Assembly (NCBI GenBank): GCA_021300155.1
Contig: JAJTID010000104.1
Coordinates: 1-45,781, forward strand
From: Pirellula sp.
GTDB lineage: Bacteria > Planctomycetota > Planctomycetia > Pirellulales > Pirellulaceae
Direction of reading: 5' to 3'
Length of the DNA stretch: 45,781 nt
Shown here: in pieces, positions 34,450 through 44,182 of the stretch
Layout: each line of letters begins with the position of its first letter
Numbering within the stretch: the first letter of the stretch is position 1
Made by a program: the position numbers and the translations under genes
Notes under the pieces: generated by a model
Told to the model about the DNA's origin: nothing
The model's database searches: none
The model's input: only the letters and a program-made list of their open reading frames with translations

Positions 34450-34498
34450 GCCCCGCCGCTTGTGGTCTGCATGGTGATGCAATCGGGATCTGCGGGGC
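34450..34498. terminator. Nested hairpin between convergent genes
   Basis: Outer arms gccccgc (34450-34456) and gcggggc (34492-34498), with an inner tgcat-ggtg-atgca hairpin at 34468-34481. It lies between two convergent genes, as a shared terminator would. There is no T run. Confidence 0.45.
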
Positions 34499-34517
34499 CG
34501 AGGAATGAAGGATCGTC

Positions 34518-35285
34518 TTAAATCTCCTTCATCCCCTGGATGTTTTGAGGAATCGATGCATGAATGCATAGGACATTGAACGACCGTAGTTCACCGAATG
34601 AATTGTGCTTCGAGCCACGAAAGTTATCGGGACTGAACAAAGGCGGAGTATGCCAGTACAGTCGGTACCCCATTGCTCGAATCAGTTCAAAGAGTGTTGA
34701 CCGTTTATCTTCTCGATCTGATTCCAAATAAAGGACAGGTCGAAAGCGATCGATCGTTTTCGTTGCACCTCGCAAAACGTCTTCTTCCATTCCTTCCACA
34801 TCCGCCTTAATCAGATCGCACCGCTGTAGCTGTAGCTCGTCGATCAACAAGACAGGAACACGATCTCCGGTGGAATGGCCATGCAGATTCAGTCCTCCAA
34901 AGTTGTTCGGTTTCGAATAATCAACCACCGGAACAATCATCGTTCCGTTGGCCGATCCGACTGCTGCCCAGTAGCAAATCGCATTGCTCACACTGTTCAA
35001 TGCCATGTTTCCACAAAGTGTCTGAAAGGCTAATCGCTGTGCTTCAATTGCATAGACGGCTCCCGCAGTTAGATGCTTGGCAAAGAAAAGAGTGTGAGCG
35101 CCAATATTTGCGCCAGCTTCAACGACAATGCCATTGGATGGAACAAACTGCTGAAATAACTGGACCTCACCGAATGAGAAGTCTCCGTACTCGACGAGGG
35201 ACCGTCCTATGTAGATGTCATTCTTGTTGACCAGCATTCGTCCGTAACGCGTCTCCACAGCTACATTGTATTCCGAGATTGCCAT
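34518..35285 (-). CDS. FkbM-family methyltransferase
   Basis: A 255-residue protein. The SAM-binding motif I is VVEAGANIGAHTLFFA (about 53-68), followed by YAIEAQRLAFQTLCGNM (motif post-I), then IKADVEGMEEDVLRGA, which is the signature of the FkbM family. These enzymes O-methylate sugars or polyketide products and occur often in exopolysaccharide or glycan clusters. The start ATG at 35285 lies 61 bases downstream of the end of fliG on the same strand, so it may be co-transcribed with it; no glycosyltransferase is adjacent. Substrate is unknown. Confidence 0.88.
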   Translation of the reverse strand: MAISEYNVAVETRYGRMLVNKNDIYIGRSLVEYGDFSFGEVQLFQQFVPSNGIVVEAGANIGAHTLFFAKHLTAGAVYAIEAQRLAFQTLCGNMALNSVSNAICYWAAVGSANGTMIVPVVDYSKPNNFGGLNLHGHSTGDRVPVLLIDELQLQRCDLIKADVEGMEEDVLRGATKTIDRFRPVLYLESDREDKRSTLFELIRAMGYRLYWHTPPLFSPDNFRGSKHNSFGELRSFNVLCIHASIPQNIQGMKEI

Positions 35286-35346
35286 GCTGAAAGTGCTTTA
35301 GCCAATTCAAATGCAATGAAACACGACTGAATACTCACCAACAAAC

Positions 35347-36369
35347 TTAGGCTACAAACTCTTCTTCGCCATCAGATCCTGGGCGCTGAAGTTGGCCAGA
35401 CTCTTCGAGTCCACGAACAATGTCGACAATTTTCTGTTGAACTGCCTCGACTTCGCTTAATTTGACCTTGCCCAAGAACCCCATTTCTTCTTTCAAGATT
35501 TCCGATGCACGCGAAGACATGTTTTTCATAATCTTCTCTTGAAGAGCGTTGCTGGAACCTTTCAAGGCCATTGCCCACTGACTGGTCTCGACGTTCTTCA
35601 GCATGTTTTGTATGTCTTTGTCGGCAAGCTTTTGGATATCTTCGAACACGAACATTAGTCTTCGTATTTCTTCTACCAATTCGGGATTGTCCTTGCCAAG
35701 GCTTTCGAGAACCATTCGTTCAGTAGCACGGTCCGTAACGTTGAGAATCTCTGCAACTGCTGGAACACCACCTGACTTCTGGAACGATTGATGCATGACC
35801 ATCGACATTCGAAACTCCAATGCACGTTCAATGTCTGCGATAGCTTCAGGACTGGTCTGACCCATTTGTGCGATTCTACGAATAACCGCCAATTGTTTCT
35901 GTTGCGGCAAGCCGTTCAATACGCCCGCACCGATCGCTGGCGGAACGTGACAAATCACAACTGCGATTGTCTGTGGATGTTCTTCCATGATGAACGATAG
36001 AATGTTTTGCGGATCGGTCTTCTGCAGAAAACCAAAAGGTAACGACTCAATGGTCTGCTGGAGGATCGCCAGCATGTCGGCTGCATCTTTTCCGAGCGCC
36101 TTCCTGACAAGAGTCTTTGCACGTTCAAGACCACCGCAAGCATGGATGAGTGAACTTGGTTGTCCACCGAAAAACTCTTGGATGACTTCTTCTTGAACTT
36201 CTCCAGGGATATCGTCGATCTGTGCAATCGCGAGGGATACTGCTTCCACATAACGCGGCGGAAGCTTGGATAGAAGAACTGCAGCGTCATCCTCTTCCAA
36301 GGCCATTAAGAGAACCGCGGACTTCTGCACTCCATTTTCATCGATTGACACTGAGCTTTTCTTTACCAT
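35347..36369 (-). CDS. fliG: Flagellar motor switch protein FliG
   Basis: A 340-residue protein from the ATG at 36369 (the frame extends upstream to 36471 without support). FliG features: N-terminal domain with KSAVLLMALEEDDAAVLLSKLP, middle domain PFGFLQKTDPQNILSFIMEEHPQTIAVVICH including the EHPQ motif, and C-terminal domain LMFVFEDIQKLADKDIQNMLKNV that carries the charged helix contacting MotA, followed by an elongated extra tail. FliG couples the stator to the rotor. It is alone in this window with no other flagellar genes, an arrangement reported in planctomycetes. FkbM and QueD-like genes flank it. Confidence 0.93.
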   Translation of the reverse strand: MVKKSSVSIDENGVQKSAVLLMALEEDDAAVLLSKLPPRYVEAVSLAIAQIDDIPGEVQEEVIQEFFGGQPSSLIHACGGLERAKTLVRKALGKDAADMLAILQQTIESLPFGFLQKTDPQNILSFIMEEHPQTIAVVICHVPPAIGAGVLNGLPQQKQLAVIRRIAQMGQTSPEAIADIERALEFRMSMVMHQSFQKSGGVPAVAEILNVTDRATERMVLESLGKDNPELVEEIRRLMFVFEDIQKLADKDIQNMLKNVETSQWAMALKGSSNALQEKIMKNMSSRASEILKEEMGFLGKVKLSEVEAVQQKIVDIVRGLEESGQLQRPGSDGEEEFVA

Positions 36370-36522
36370 GCTGCAAAGAGAATAGAGCTTGTGATTGCGA
36401 ACGCCCGCGAGAAAACGTCGTCGTATCTGGTAACAGGAGTCCAACGCTACGACAACTTGTTTCCTCGGCATCTCTACGTCAATTCAGAAATGCAAATTCG
36501 ACGCTTGATTTAATCGCTAGGA

Positions 36523-37020
36523 TCAGGATGACCAGGGAACTCGGCAGTATCCCCATTGCCCATTATTTTCATCCACTCCAATTTCAAGCCAGTTCAATCG
36601 TGATCCCACGCTAGGCCCCAGTTGCAGACGTAATTCGTTCGCGATCCACCAAGCGATTTCCTCTGCTGTCGTATTGCCAATCGGTATCAACATGCAGTCC
36701 TCAGCCGGAAAGACCCACCGTTTACTACGAAATCGTGCAATCACTTCGTCTCCTATCGTTTCGACTGTGATCAACGGATGCTTCGTGGCCAACAGTACGT
36801 GGTGGTCTAGACGTTTGACGATTGTAGCGAGCGTGTCACGAAACGCGATAAAATCGATCACATAGCGATTCTCATCGAGTGGGCCCTCGACTTCACCTCG
36901 AACGCCATAATTATGTCCATGCAAACACTCGCATATGTCGCCTGCAAAAGTGATGAAGTGGGCGGAAGAAAAAACGAGTTGCTCTTTTTGAAGTAAAACT
37001 CGGAAGCTGGTGGATTCCAT
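36523..37020 (-). CDS. 6-carboxytetrahydropterin synthase/PTPS-like
   Basis: A 165-residue protein of the QueD/6-pyruvoyltetrahydropterin synthase family. The catalytic Cys is in CECLHGHNY (Cys four residues before HGH), with the zinc-binding His residues in SSAHF and HGH, the catalytic pair in LDHHVL, and NTTAEEIAWWIANEL as the conserved helix. The C-terminal Glu is in VDENNGQWGYC. It should act in queuosine precursor synthesis (QueD, from dihydroneopterin triphosphate) or a related pterin. It is longer than E. coli QueD, as many planctomycete copies are. queC and queE are not adjacent, so queuosine is an inference. Confidence 0.82.
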   Translation of the reverse strand: MESTSFRVLLQKEQLVFSSAHFITFAGDICECLHGHNYGVRGEVEGPLDENRYVIDFIAFRDTLATIVKRLDHHVLLATKHPLITVETIGDEVIARFRSKRWVFPAEDCMLIPIGNTTAEEIAWWIANELRLQLGPSVGSRLNWLEIGVDENNGQWGYCRVPWSS

Positions 37021-37317
37021 TAAGTGTTCTGTATTTCTAAGGTTAGGTTTCTACTCCGAACACTTTTGCCCAAGGGTACCTTGCCAGTTACCTATCGGCA
37101 CGAAGCTCGGATCATTCCATGCTTGACGGCAATGTGTTATTGGACGCTGTGTTATGCCTCAATTGGCAAATGACGGAGCATTCTAGGGACGATACATTCT
37201 ATTCCAACTGTATTCTTGTCATGCATCTTGTAGAATTTGTCAGAAAGGTCGTGACCGCAAAGCCTAACTCCTCCTGCAGTTCAAGCTTTCGATAGAGACA
37301 GCACTGGCTATCGAGAT
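37021..37317. other. Intergenic stretch, nothing recognised
   Basis: About 300 bases between two minus-strand genes. It should hold the promoter of the QueD-like gene. I see no coding signal, tRNA or strong hairpin. Confidence 0.5.
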
Positions 37318-38262
37318 TTAGAAATCTTCGGAGATAACTTCACCGGCAGCCCGTGTGCACAGTTCTGCCATTGTTGTTAATGAGATTCCTTGGTTTACGA
37401 ATTGCACATGCCCGTCAGCGAATGTGCAATTTAATCCCGTGAGATGAAAACTAAAAGGCTCATTGTCGTTTCTCGCGTTCATTGCCACGTTGCAACCACT
37501 TGCGATGGAGCAACCTTCGCGTTCACCGTCAGGACTTGCACCATCGAGGCTGAACGCCCCTTCGCTATCGACCCAGCCAATCCCCTGATCGTTTTGAAGC
37601 GTTGGTCGATAAACACTTTTCCTGTAAACCGAAGGCCTACCACCAGCCTCGACGATCATAATCGTCTGCGAAGTGCCGTCAGAGATGCTCTCGAAACGAT
37701 TCTGAGAGTTGCGGTGCATGACTGAAAATCGATTAGAGGCGTTGTACTTCACAGGATCAATAGAACTGGGTTGCACACCCTGGATCGCTTCGTAGTCACT
37801 TCGCCCAAGCGGCGTTTGGAAAACTAGACTCGGGCGGGGAGGCTTAGCCACTGCAGACATGACCGCGGGCTGATCAGGCACACTGGGACAATGAAACAGC
37901 GGTATTGGAATACTGGCCACAGAGCGATTGGTGCCTTCCCACCAATTCAAAGATACATCGTAAAGTCGCGAGACATTGGTCTGTTCTATAAAAGGCAAAA
38001 TCGTGGTCCTCCAGCCAACAAACTTTCCGGCGGGATTTCCAGGACCGCTTTGAGTCCATCCCGAAGCAGGAAAAACGCGATGCGCTGCTTCGAAATTATG
38101 AACCGCCAATGCGAGTTGGCGAGATTGGTTCTGGCACTGCATGCGTCTGGCAGACTCGCGGGCCGATTGAACAGCGGGAAGCAAAAGCCCTACTAGAATC
38201 GTAACAATCGCGATCACAACCAGCAATTCGACGAGAGTGAATCCCCTCTTTACGAGCCCCAT
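37318..38262 (-). CDS. DUF1559 domain-containing prepilin-like protein
   Basis: A 314-residue protein with a type IV prepilin leader: [19 protein letters not shown], where cleavage before the F leaves the conserved FTLVELLV with its Glu at +5. The DUF1559 domain follows ([25 protein letters not shown], then [16 protein letters not shown] and a C-terminal FADGHVQFV). DUF1559 proteins exist in dozens of copies in most planctomycete genomes and are pseudopilin-type secreted proteins of unknown role. This copy is solitary. A divergent spacer separates it from the PDZ-propeller gene. Confidence 0.93.
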   Translation of the reverse strand: MGLVKRGFTLVELLVVIAIVTILVGLLLPAVQSARESARRMQCQNQSRQLALAVHNFEAAHRVFPASGWTQSGPGNPAGKFVGWRTTILPFIEQTNVSRLYDVSLNWWEGTNRSVASIPIPLFHCPSVPDQPAVMSAVAKPPRPSLVFQTPLGRSDYEAIQGVQPSSIDPVKYNASNRFSVMHRNSQNRFESISDGTSQTIMIVEAGGRPSVYRKSVYRPTLQNDQGIGWVDSEGAFSLDGASPDGEREGCSIASGCNVAMNARNDNEPFSFHLTGLNCTFADGHVQFVNQGISLTTMAELCTRAAGEVISEDF

Positions 38263-38595
38263 GATACCACTCCAGCATTTGCAAGGGCTGGATTATCTGA
38301 ACAGGGATTTACAGGACTCACAATTCAACCTCAAGAATCGATCTGCCAATCGCAACCAGCCCCTCTTTGGAACCGAAGGAATGTCGACTGGTGATACAAA
38401 AATACTGCAAAATGACCGTTCTCAGTGTGATATGTCGATCGATAGCAGTCAATCAGCAGGACGAGAAAATCTTTTTGGTAAAACATCGATTGTCACTGCC
38501 AAGTTGCTTGCCCTCTCATTACCCAGGAATGACAATGCCTAGGTCCTCCCTACCCATGATTTCCTACCACGATTAGAGCCAGAGGTTGCTGTACG
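38263..38595. other. Divergent spacer, nothing coding recognised
   Basis: A spacer of 333 bases between the DUF1559 gene (minus) and the propeller gene (plus). It should hold two promoters but no consensus pair is evident. The small frames within it lack ribosome sites or family features. Confidence 0.5.
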
Positions 38596-41500
38596 ATGAG
38601 TTGGCGAATACGTTTACTCTCGGGTGTGAGAGTTTCAATCCTTTCATCCTTGTTCACTGCATCTTGTGTAACGACAGCGATGTCCCAAGACAAGGCTTCG
38701 ACCGATGCAACAAAGACTCCACAAACTGCGGTAGATGCAACAAAGTCCGTCGAAACAAAACCTACTGAGCCGTCAAAACCTTCTGAACTTAAAGAGACAA
38801 AGAAGACTCCAACAACTTCGACAGCTACAGCCACAAAGCCTGATGATCGTCTGGAGCGAATCGAGAAACAACTAAGCGAACTAACCAAAGTGCTTCAGTC
38901 AATGAGGCAGTCCGCTCCATCCAGAACCGAAGCTACCAGATCTCCTTCGACAGCCCCAGCAGTCCCTTCTTCCGGTTCCACCGAAAAGAAACCGGATGCG
39001 CCTGCTTGGAATGGTGAGATCTCGAAAGAATGGCTGAAGGGAATTCGTTGGCGCGGTATCGGTCCTGCCAATATGGGAGGACGTATCGTCGATCTGGCTG
39101 TTAACGAATCAGAACCTAGCACATGGTGGGCCGCAACTGCATCCGGCGGCTTGCTCAAGACCTCAAACAACGGCATCTCGTTTCAAATTCAGTTTGATTC
39201 ACAAAGCACCATTTCGATCGGTGCCGTTGCCGTTTCGAAATCAGACCCTCAAATAGTTTGGGTTGGTACAGGCGAGAACAATCCTCGTAATTCGGTAAGC
39301 TATGGAGATGGTGTCTACAAATCGATCGATGGTGGCAAGACTTGGAAGCACATGGGTTTGAAGAAGACATTTCAAATCGGCGAAGTCTTGATCCATCCAA
39401 CCGATCCGAACACTGTATACGTCGCTGCATTGGGCCGACTATATGGAAACAATGAAGAGCGTGGTGTATTCAAAACAACGGATGGTGGGACTACGTGGGA
39501 AAAATGCTTTTACATTGACGATCGAACCGGCATCATGGAAATGCAGATGCACCCGAACGATCCCAACACCTTGATCGTTACGGCATGGGAGCGTCTTCGT
39601 GACGGATTCGATAGTTGGCCTGGTAACGAAGTCCCAATGGCAGACGGTTATGACGGCTACGATCCTATTCGCAAATGGGGACCAGCCAGCGGAATCTACA
39701 AAACCACGGACGCCGGCAAGAATTGGAAAAAGATGACAAAAGGCCTTCCAACCGGGCAATTGGGAAGGATCGGGATCGATTGGTATCGAAAGGATCCAAA
39801 CATTCTCTTTGCCGTGGTGGACTCTGAAAATATCGGAAAGGGGATGGCACCTCTAAACGTCCTGTGGGGTGCAGTTGGTTCAGATGTCGATGGCAAAGTA
39901 GTCGTGACACAGATCTACCCAAAGAGTCCGGCGGAAAAAGGTGGTCTTCGCGTAGGGGATGTTCTCGAATCCATGGGATCCAAATCCCTCGCTAGCTTTG
40001 ACGACATTCTTATCGACATGAAAGAGAGGAAGGCAGGAGATAAGCTCTCCATTAACATCGCACGAGGCTCTGAAAAGAAAACACTCGACTTTACTTTGGC
40101 ACCGCGAGCGGGTCGAACCGGCGGTCAGCAAAGCGGCCCTTGGTTCGGTGGCTTCGCAGAAGATGATGAAAATGGTGTCAAGATTCTTCAAGTAACACCG
40201 GAAGGACCTGCAAGTAAATCGGGACTTCAAGCGAATGACATCCTCACAAAATTCGACGGAAACGATGCAAAGTCGTGGGAAGAGATTGTAGGAATCATTG
40301 GCTCCAAAAAAGCAGGGGACAAGATCAAAGTTTCATACGTTAGAAATGGCGAAACCAAGGAGCTAGAGCTCCTTCTCGAAGATCGCCCCGCGATTCCAGG
40401 AACAGCGACACCGCAACCTACATCGCGAGTCTTTCTCGGTGTACAGGGACAGAATGCAACTGTGGGTGGAGCTCAGATGACCGAAATCACCAAAGACGGA
40501 CCCGCCGAGAAAGCGGGTTTGTTAAAGGGAGATATCATCAAGTCCATGAACGGCAAGACAATCGACAGCTATCGAGCAGTAACTGAGATGCTGCGTGACT
40601 CAAAAGTTGGCGATAAAGTAAAGGTTCAAGTGGCTCGCGCAACGGAAGTCAAAGAGTTCGAGATTGAACTATTGGAACGACCAGGACCCACCAGACCTTA
40701 TTCTGCCAACTTGGGAGGCCAAGCGGCAAACGTTCAGGACCAACAAGGAGCGAAAGGATATGAGTACGGTGGAGTTTATAAGTCCATCGATGGTGGTGAA
40801 TCGTGGACTCGAGTGAACAGTATTCATTCTCGACCCATGTACTTTAGCGTGATTCGCGTAGATCCAAGCGATGACAAAAAGATCTACTTACTCGGGGTTT
40901 CGCAATCTCAGTCGATGGATGGTGGGGTCACGTTTGATTCCAACTTAGGACGCGGCGTTCACGCAGATGGTCACGCACTATGGGTCGATCCTAAAGATGG
41001 AAAGCACATGATCATTGGTGTGGATGGTGGCGTCTACACAACCTATGATCGAGGGAATCGATGGGATCACTTAAATACGCTCGCACTCGGGCAATTCTAT
41101 CACGTCGCTATCTCACCCAAGTACCCCTACTACGTTTACGGTGGTCTACAAGATAACGGCACCTGGGGTGGACCATCCATGAGTCTGAGTGGCAGTGGAC
41201 CGGTCAATGAAGATTGGTTGTCGGTCGGAGGTGGGGACGGCTTCATGTGCCGAGTCGATCAAAACGACCCGGACTTGGTCTACTGGACGAGTCAGAACGG
41301 AGCGATGGGACGCCGGAATATGAAAACCGGTGAGCGAGCATCCATTCGCCCGCGAACAGTCGAAGGACAACCTGATTATCGGTTTAACTGGAACACGCCA
41401 TTTATCCTCTCGAATGTAAACTCGAGAGTGTTTTATGCTGCAGGCAATTACGTCTTCCGTTCTTTAGATCGGGGTAACAATCTCGAGAAGATCTCGCCCG

Positions 41501-42648
41501 AAATAACTCTCACAAAACGAGGTTCAGCCACAGCTCTCTCCGAGTCACCGCGTGACGCGAACGTACTCTATGTTGGTACCGACGATGGCGCATTATGGGT
41601 GAGTCAAGATGGTGGCAAATCCTGGAATGAGATCGGCAAGAATCTCAATCTACCGGCCCCTCGGTGGGTATCCACGATCGAAGCATCCCGATTCGCAGAT
41701 GGCAGGGTTTATGTCTGCCTCGATGGGCATCGATCGAACGATGATGAACCTTACCTTTTTGTATCGGAAGATTTTGGCAAGAAGTGGACCTCGATCAAGG
41801 CGAACCTTCCTTGGGGGTCAACCAGAGCACTGAGAGAAAGTCCCGTGAACGAGAACTTCCTGATCGTTGGTACCGAATTCTCGGTTTTTGCATCAGCAAA
41901 TAGAGGTGGTCATTGGAACTCGCTGAACGGAAGCTTGCCAACGGTTCCTGTGTTTGATTTCGCGTTTCATCCAACGAATGGCGAAGTCGTGGCTGCGACA
42001 CACGGGCGAAGCCTGTGGATTGCGGACGTTACTCCACTACATCAATTCAATCCGGACAAGATGAGTGAACCTGGATTTCTCTATAAACCGACGACAGCAA
42101 TTCGCTGGAGACGAGAACCTTCTCGTGGTACAAGCAATCGAAACTTCGTCGGGGAAAATCCACCGAGTGGAGCATCTATTTTCTATTCACTTCCCAAGAA
42201 AGCAAAGGAAGTCGTCGTAAAAGTTTTCGAAGCTTCTGGAGAAGTGGCGAGAGAAATCCGCGGTTCAACGGAGCCTGGACTTCATCGTGTGAATTGGGAC
42301 TTTACCATCAGTCCACCACAACGAGCTCCATCGCGTGAAGCGGGGGCAGCATCGGCTGGATCTGGAACACGCCCCGAGGGAGCACGCGCTGGTGGCCGTG
42401 AAGGTGGAGGCGGAGGTCGTGGTGGTTTTGGGCGCACGCGCACCGCAGGGTCCGGGACTTACAAAGTCACATTGATCGTAGACGGCAAAGAATCCTCAAG
42501 CGAACTACGCTTAGTCTCCGATCCGAATCTCCCTGCCACCAGCGACCTATCCGTGAGCGAGTCCGAATATGAATTGTGGATGGGGGATGTCACTGACGAC
42601 GGCGAAGATGAAGAACAAGTTCGATTCAACGCTGTAATTGATGACTAG
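38596..42648 (+). CDS. Exported Asp-box (sortilin/BNR-like) propeller with three inserted PDZ domains
   Basis: A 1350-residue protein. Signal peptide (SILSSLFTASCVTTAMS), then a Thr/Lys/Pro-rich linker and a short coiled coil (RLERIEKQLSELTKVLQSM) to about residue 140. The propeller starts at WRGIGPANMGGRIVDLA; Asp-box motifs SIDGGKTW (243), TTDGGTTW (294), TTDAGKNW (370) are followed by three PDZ domains (about 418-502, 515-596, 610-695; PKSPAEKGGLRVGDVLESM, PEGPASKSGLQANDIL, KDGPAEKAGLLKGDII). The propeller resumes at 720 (SIDGGESW, SQDGGKSW) and ends near 1155. A C-terminal Ig-like part with a glycine-rich GREGGGGGRGG loop follows. PDZ domains usually bind C-termini of exported proteins, and the propeller may bind glycans or peptides. 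No catalytic residue pattern was recognised. Confidence 0.87.
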   Translation: MSWRIRLLSGVRVSILSSLFTASCVTTAMSQDKASTDATKTPQTAVDATKSVETKPTEPSKPSELKETKKTPTTSTATATKPDDRLERIEKQLSELTKVLQSMRQSAPSRTEATRSPSTAPAVPSSGSTEKKPDAPAWNGEISKEWLKGIRWRGIGPANMGGRIVDLAVNESEPSTWWAATASGGLLKTSNNGISFQIQFDSQSTISIGAVAVSKSDPQIVWVGTGENNPRNSVSYGDGVYKSIDGGKTWKHMGLKKTFQIGEVLIHPTDPNTVYVAALGRLYGNNEERGVFKTTDGGTTWEKCFYIDDRTGIMEMQMHPNDPNTLIVTAWERLRDGFDSWPGNEVPMADGYDGYDPIRKWGPASGIYKTTDAGKNWKKMTKGLPTGQLGRIGIDWYRKDPNILFAVVDSENIGKGMAPLNVLWGAVGSDVDGKVVVTQIYPKSPAEKGGLRVGDVLESMGSKSLASFDDILIDMKERKAGDKLSINIARGSEKKTLDFTLAPRAGRTGGQQSGPWFGGFAEDDENGVKILQVTPEGPASKSGLQANDILTKFDGNDAKSWEEIVGIIGSKKAGDKIKVSYVRNGETKELELLLEDRPAIPGTATPQPTSRVFLGVQGQNATVGGAQMTEITKDGPAEKAGLLKGDIIKSMNGKTIDSYRAVTEMLRDSKVGDKVKVQVARATEVKEFEIELLERPGPTRPYSANLGGQAANVQDQQGAKGYEYGGVYKSIDGGESWTRVNSIHSRPMYFSVIRVDPSDDKKIYLLGVSQSQSMDGGVTFDSNLGRGVHADGHALWVDPKDGKHMIIGVDGGVYTTYDRGNRWDHLNTLALGQFYHVAISPKYPYYVYGGLQDNGTWGGPSMSLSGSGPVNEDWLSVGGGDGFMCRVDQNDPDLVYWTSQNGAMGRRNMKTGERASIRPRTVEGQPDYRFNWNTPFILSNVNSRVFYAAGNYVFRSLDRGNNLEKISPEITLTKRGSATALSESPRDANVLYVGTDDGALWVSQDGGKSWNEIGKNLNLPAPRWVSTIEASRFADGRVYVCLDGHRSNDDEPYLFVSEDFGKKWTSIKANLPWGSTRALRESPVNENFLIVGTEFSVFASANRGGHWNSLNGSLPTVPVFDFAFHPTNGEVVAATHGRSLWIADVTPLHQFNPDKMSEPGFLYKPTTAIRWRREPSRGTSNRNFVGENPPSGASIFYSLPKKAKEVVVKVFEASGEVAREIRGSTEPGLHRVNWDFTISPPQRAPSREAGAASAGSGTRPEGARAGGREGGGGGRGGFGRTRTAGSGTYKVTLIVDGKESSSELRLVSDPNLPATSDLSVSESEYELWMGDVTDDGEDEEQVRFNAVIDD

Positions 42649-42729
42649 CAAACGAATTGAACTCATCTCGCGATCTCTTAATGATTTCGCCAGGGATTCT
42701 GTCTAAATTGCGAATGGCAAGTCACTAAA

Positions 42730-42761
42730 ATTCTGACCGAGCTGAAAAGACTCGTCAGAAT
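42730..42761 (+). terminator. Imperfect hairpin after the propeller gene
   Basis: attctgaccgag (42730-42741) pairs with ctcgtcagaat (42751-42761) with a single bulged base and a nine-base loop. It is 80 bases past the stop at 42648 and ahead of the porin gene. No T run follows, so its strength as a terminator is uncertain. Confidence 0.4.
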
Positions 42762-42844
42762 CTTCTCAAGCGGTAGACTTTCCATAGCCGATAAAGTCGA
42801 AGGATCGAAATCCGTAGTTTGGAGTGACGGAAGCCTATGACGTG

Positions 42845-44182
42845 ATGACTATCCAATTCATTCAACATAGGCTGTTTGTGTGCTTCGTCATGGCAACCTG
42901 CCTCGTCATGCAGGCTCGAGCACAAAGTCTCGAGTTAGAGGGCTCGAGCAGTGAACTTCAGTCAACTAAGGCAAAGATCGACACATTAGGCCTTGCCGAT
43001 ACTGCGAGCGACGGTTCTTTCTTGTTGGGGTCACCGAGTACATCACCCAGTGGTTTGGTTAGCAGTCGTTTATCAGAGTCCGATGCGTTAAGTTCTGGGC
43101 TAAACTTTAATCAGTTTCCGTCTGACTTTGGCAATGGCCTTACTCTTAGCCAAGATCGGTGGGGGGTAAAATTCGGCGGCTATGTAAAGGCGGATCTGAT
43201 TCATGACTTTCATGCAATTGATTCGAATGATTTTTTTGATCCCGCCACGATTCCTGTCGGGGAACCGGACCGAACCGATAGCCACTTTCATGTACGTCAG
43301 ACTCGACTAAACATGGATGCACGGTGGATCACAGACCAAGGCGATCCACTACGGCTCATGGTCGAGGGTGATTTTTTCGGCGAAGGCAATACATTGCGAC
43401 TTCGCCATGCCTTTGGTGAATACCAAAGCTTCATTATCGGACAAACTTGGACGACGTTTACACATCGTGCTGCTTTGCCAAATACGCTTGACGTTGTCGG
43501 TGACGTGGCTAGCGTTGGACGCAGACAAGCACAAGTGCGTTTTACGCATCACTTCCTCGAGGATCGTCTTACTTTCGCGGCGGCCATTGAAGACTCCAAT
43601 GTACGGGTAGAAGAAGACCTGCTGGCGATCGGGACACCACGGTCACCATTGGCTGATTTCATTTGCCGTTTGAGATACAACGGTGAGAACGGTCAGATCC
43701 AGCTTGCTACCATTGTTCGTCAGTTAGGTTTTCAACCAAATCAATCAAACGTCCGGACCGGAGTGGGAACCGGTTTGAACGCTACCGGATATGTCGATCT
43801 GACATCTCGATCCCGTACGTATGGCGGAATACTTTGGGGGGAGGGAATAGGCAACTACCGAGACCTGCCTGATATTGCGCTCACGTCCGCAACGAGCGCT
43901 GTTGCTCTCGAGTCGCTAGCTTGGTACGCGGGTGTTCATCATCAGTGGGCCAAAAACTGGTCTAGCAACTTGACTTACAGCCAAGGCAATATCGACAACA
44001 CTCCAAATCAGGCTGCATCCAGCGTTCGAAGACTTCAATACTGCGCGGTAAATTTGATTTGGCAGCCGACCCCCTATACATTTGCAGGGACCGAGTATCT
44101 TTGGGGTGAACGTATGAACCTCGACTCGCATAGTGACGACGCCAACCGAGTTATGATCAGCTTTGGTTTCTTACTGCCCTAG
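42845..44182 (+). CDS. DcaP-like outer-membrane porin
   Basis: A 445-residue protein from the ATG at 42845; GTG at 42824 is the alternative, but the shorter form gives a clean signal peptide (MTIQFIQHRLFVCFVMATCL, cleavage at ARA-Q). The mature N-terminus (about 30-95) is a low-complexity linker. From residue 100 the protein alternates beta strands: GVKFGGYVKADLIHDFHAID, HVRQTRLNMDARW, LRLMVEGDFFGEGNTLRLRHAFGEY, FIIGQTWTTFTH. This matches the DcaP-type porin family, whose members take up dicarboxylates or other negatively charged solutes. The C-terminal strand VMISFGFLLP ends with aromatic residues as barrel proteins do. It stands alone. Confidence 0.82.
   Translation: MTIQFIQHRLFVCFVMATCLVMQARAQSLELEGSSSELQSTKAKIDTLGLADTASDGSFLLGSPSTSPSGLVSSRLSESDALSSGLNFNQFPSDFGNGLTLSQDRWGVKFGGYVKADLIHDFHAIDSNDFFDPATIPVGEPDRTDSHFHVRQTRLNMDARWITDQGDPLRLMVEGDFFGEGNTLRLRHAFGEYQSFIIGQTWTTFTHRAALPNTLDVVGDVASVGRRQAQVRFTHHFLEDRLTFAAAIEDSNVRVEEDLLAIGTPRSPLADFICRLRYNGENGQIQLATIVRQLGFQPNQSNVRTGVGTGLNATGYVDLTSRSRTYGGILWGEGIGNYRDLPDIALTSATSAVALESLAWYAGVHHQWAKNWSSNLTYSQGNIDNTPNQAASSVRRLQYCAVNLIWQPTPYTFAGTEYLWGERMNLDSHSDDANRVMISFGFLLP

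Noticed and set aside
42824-42844. GTG start of the porin gene
   Set aside because: The seven extra residues would precede an otherwise complete signal peptide, and the ATG at 42845 is the better start.
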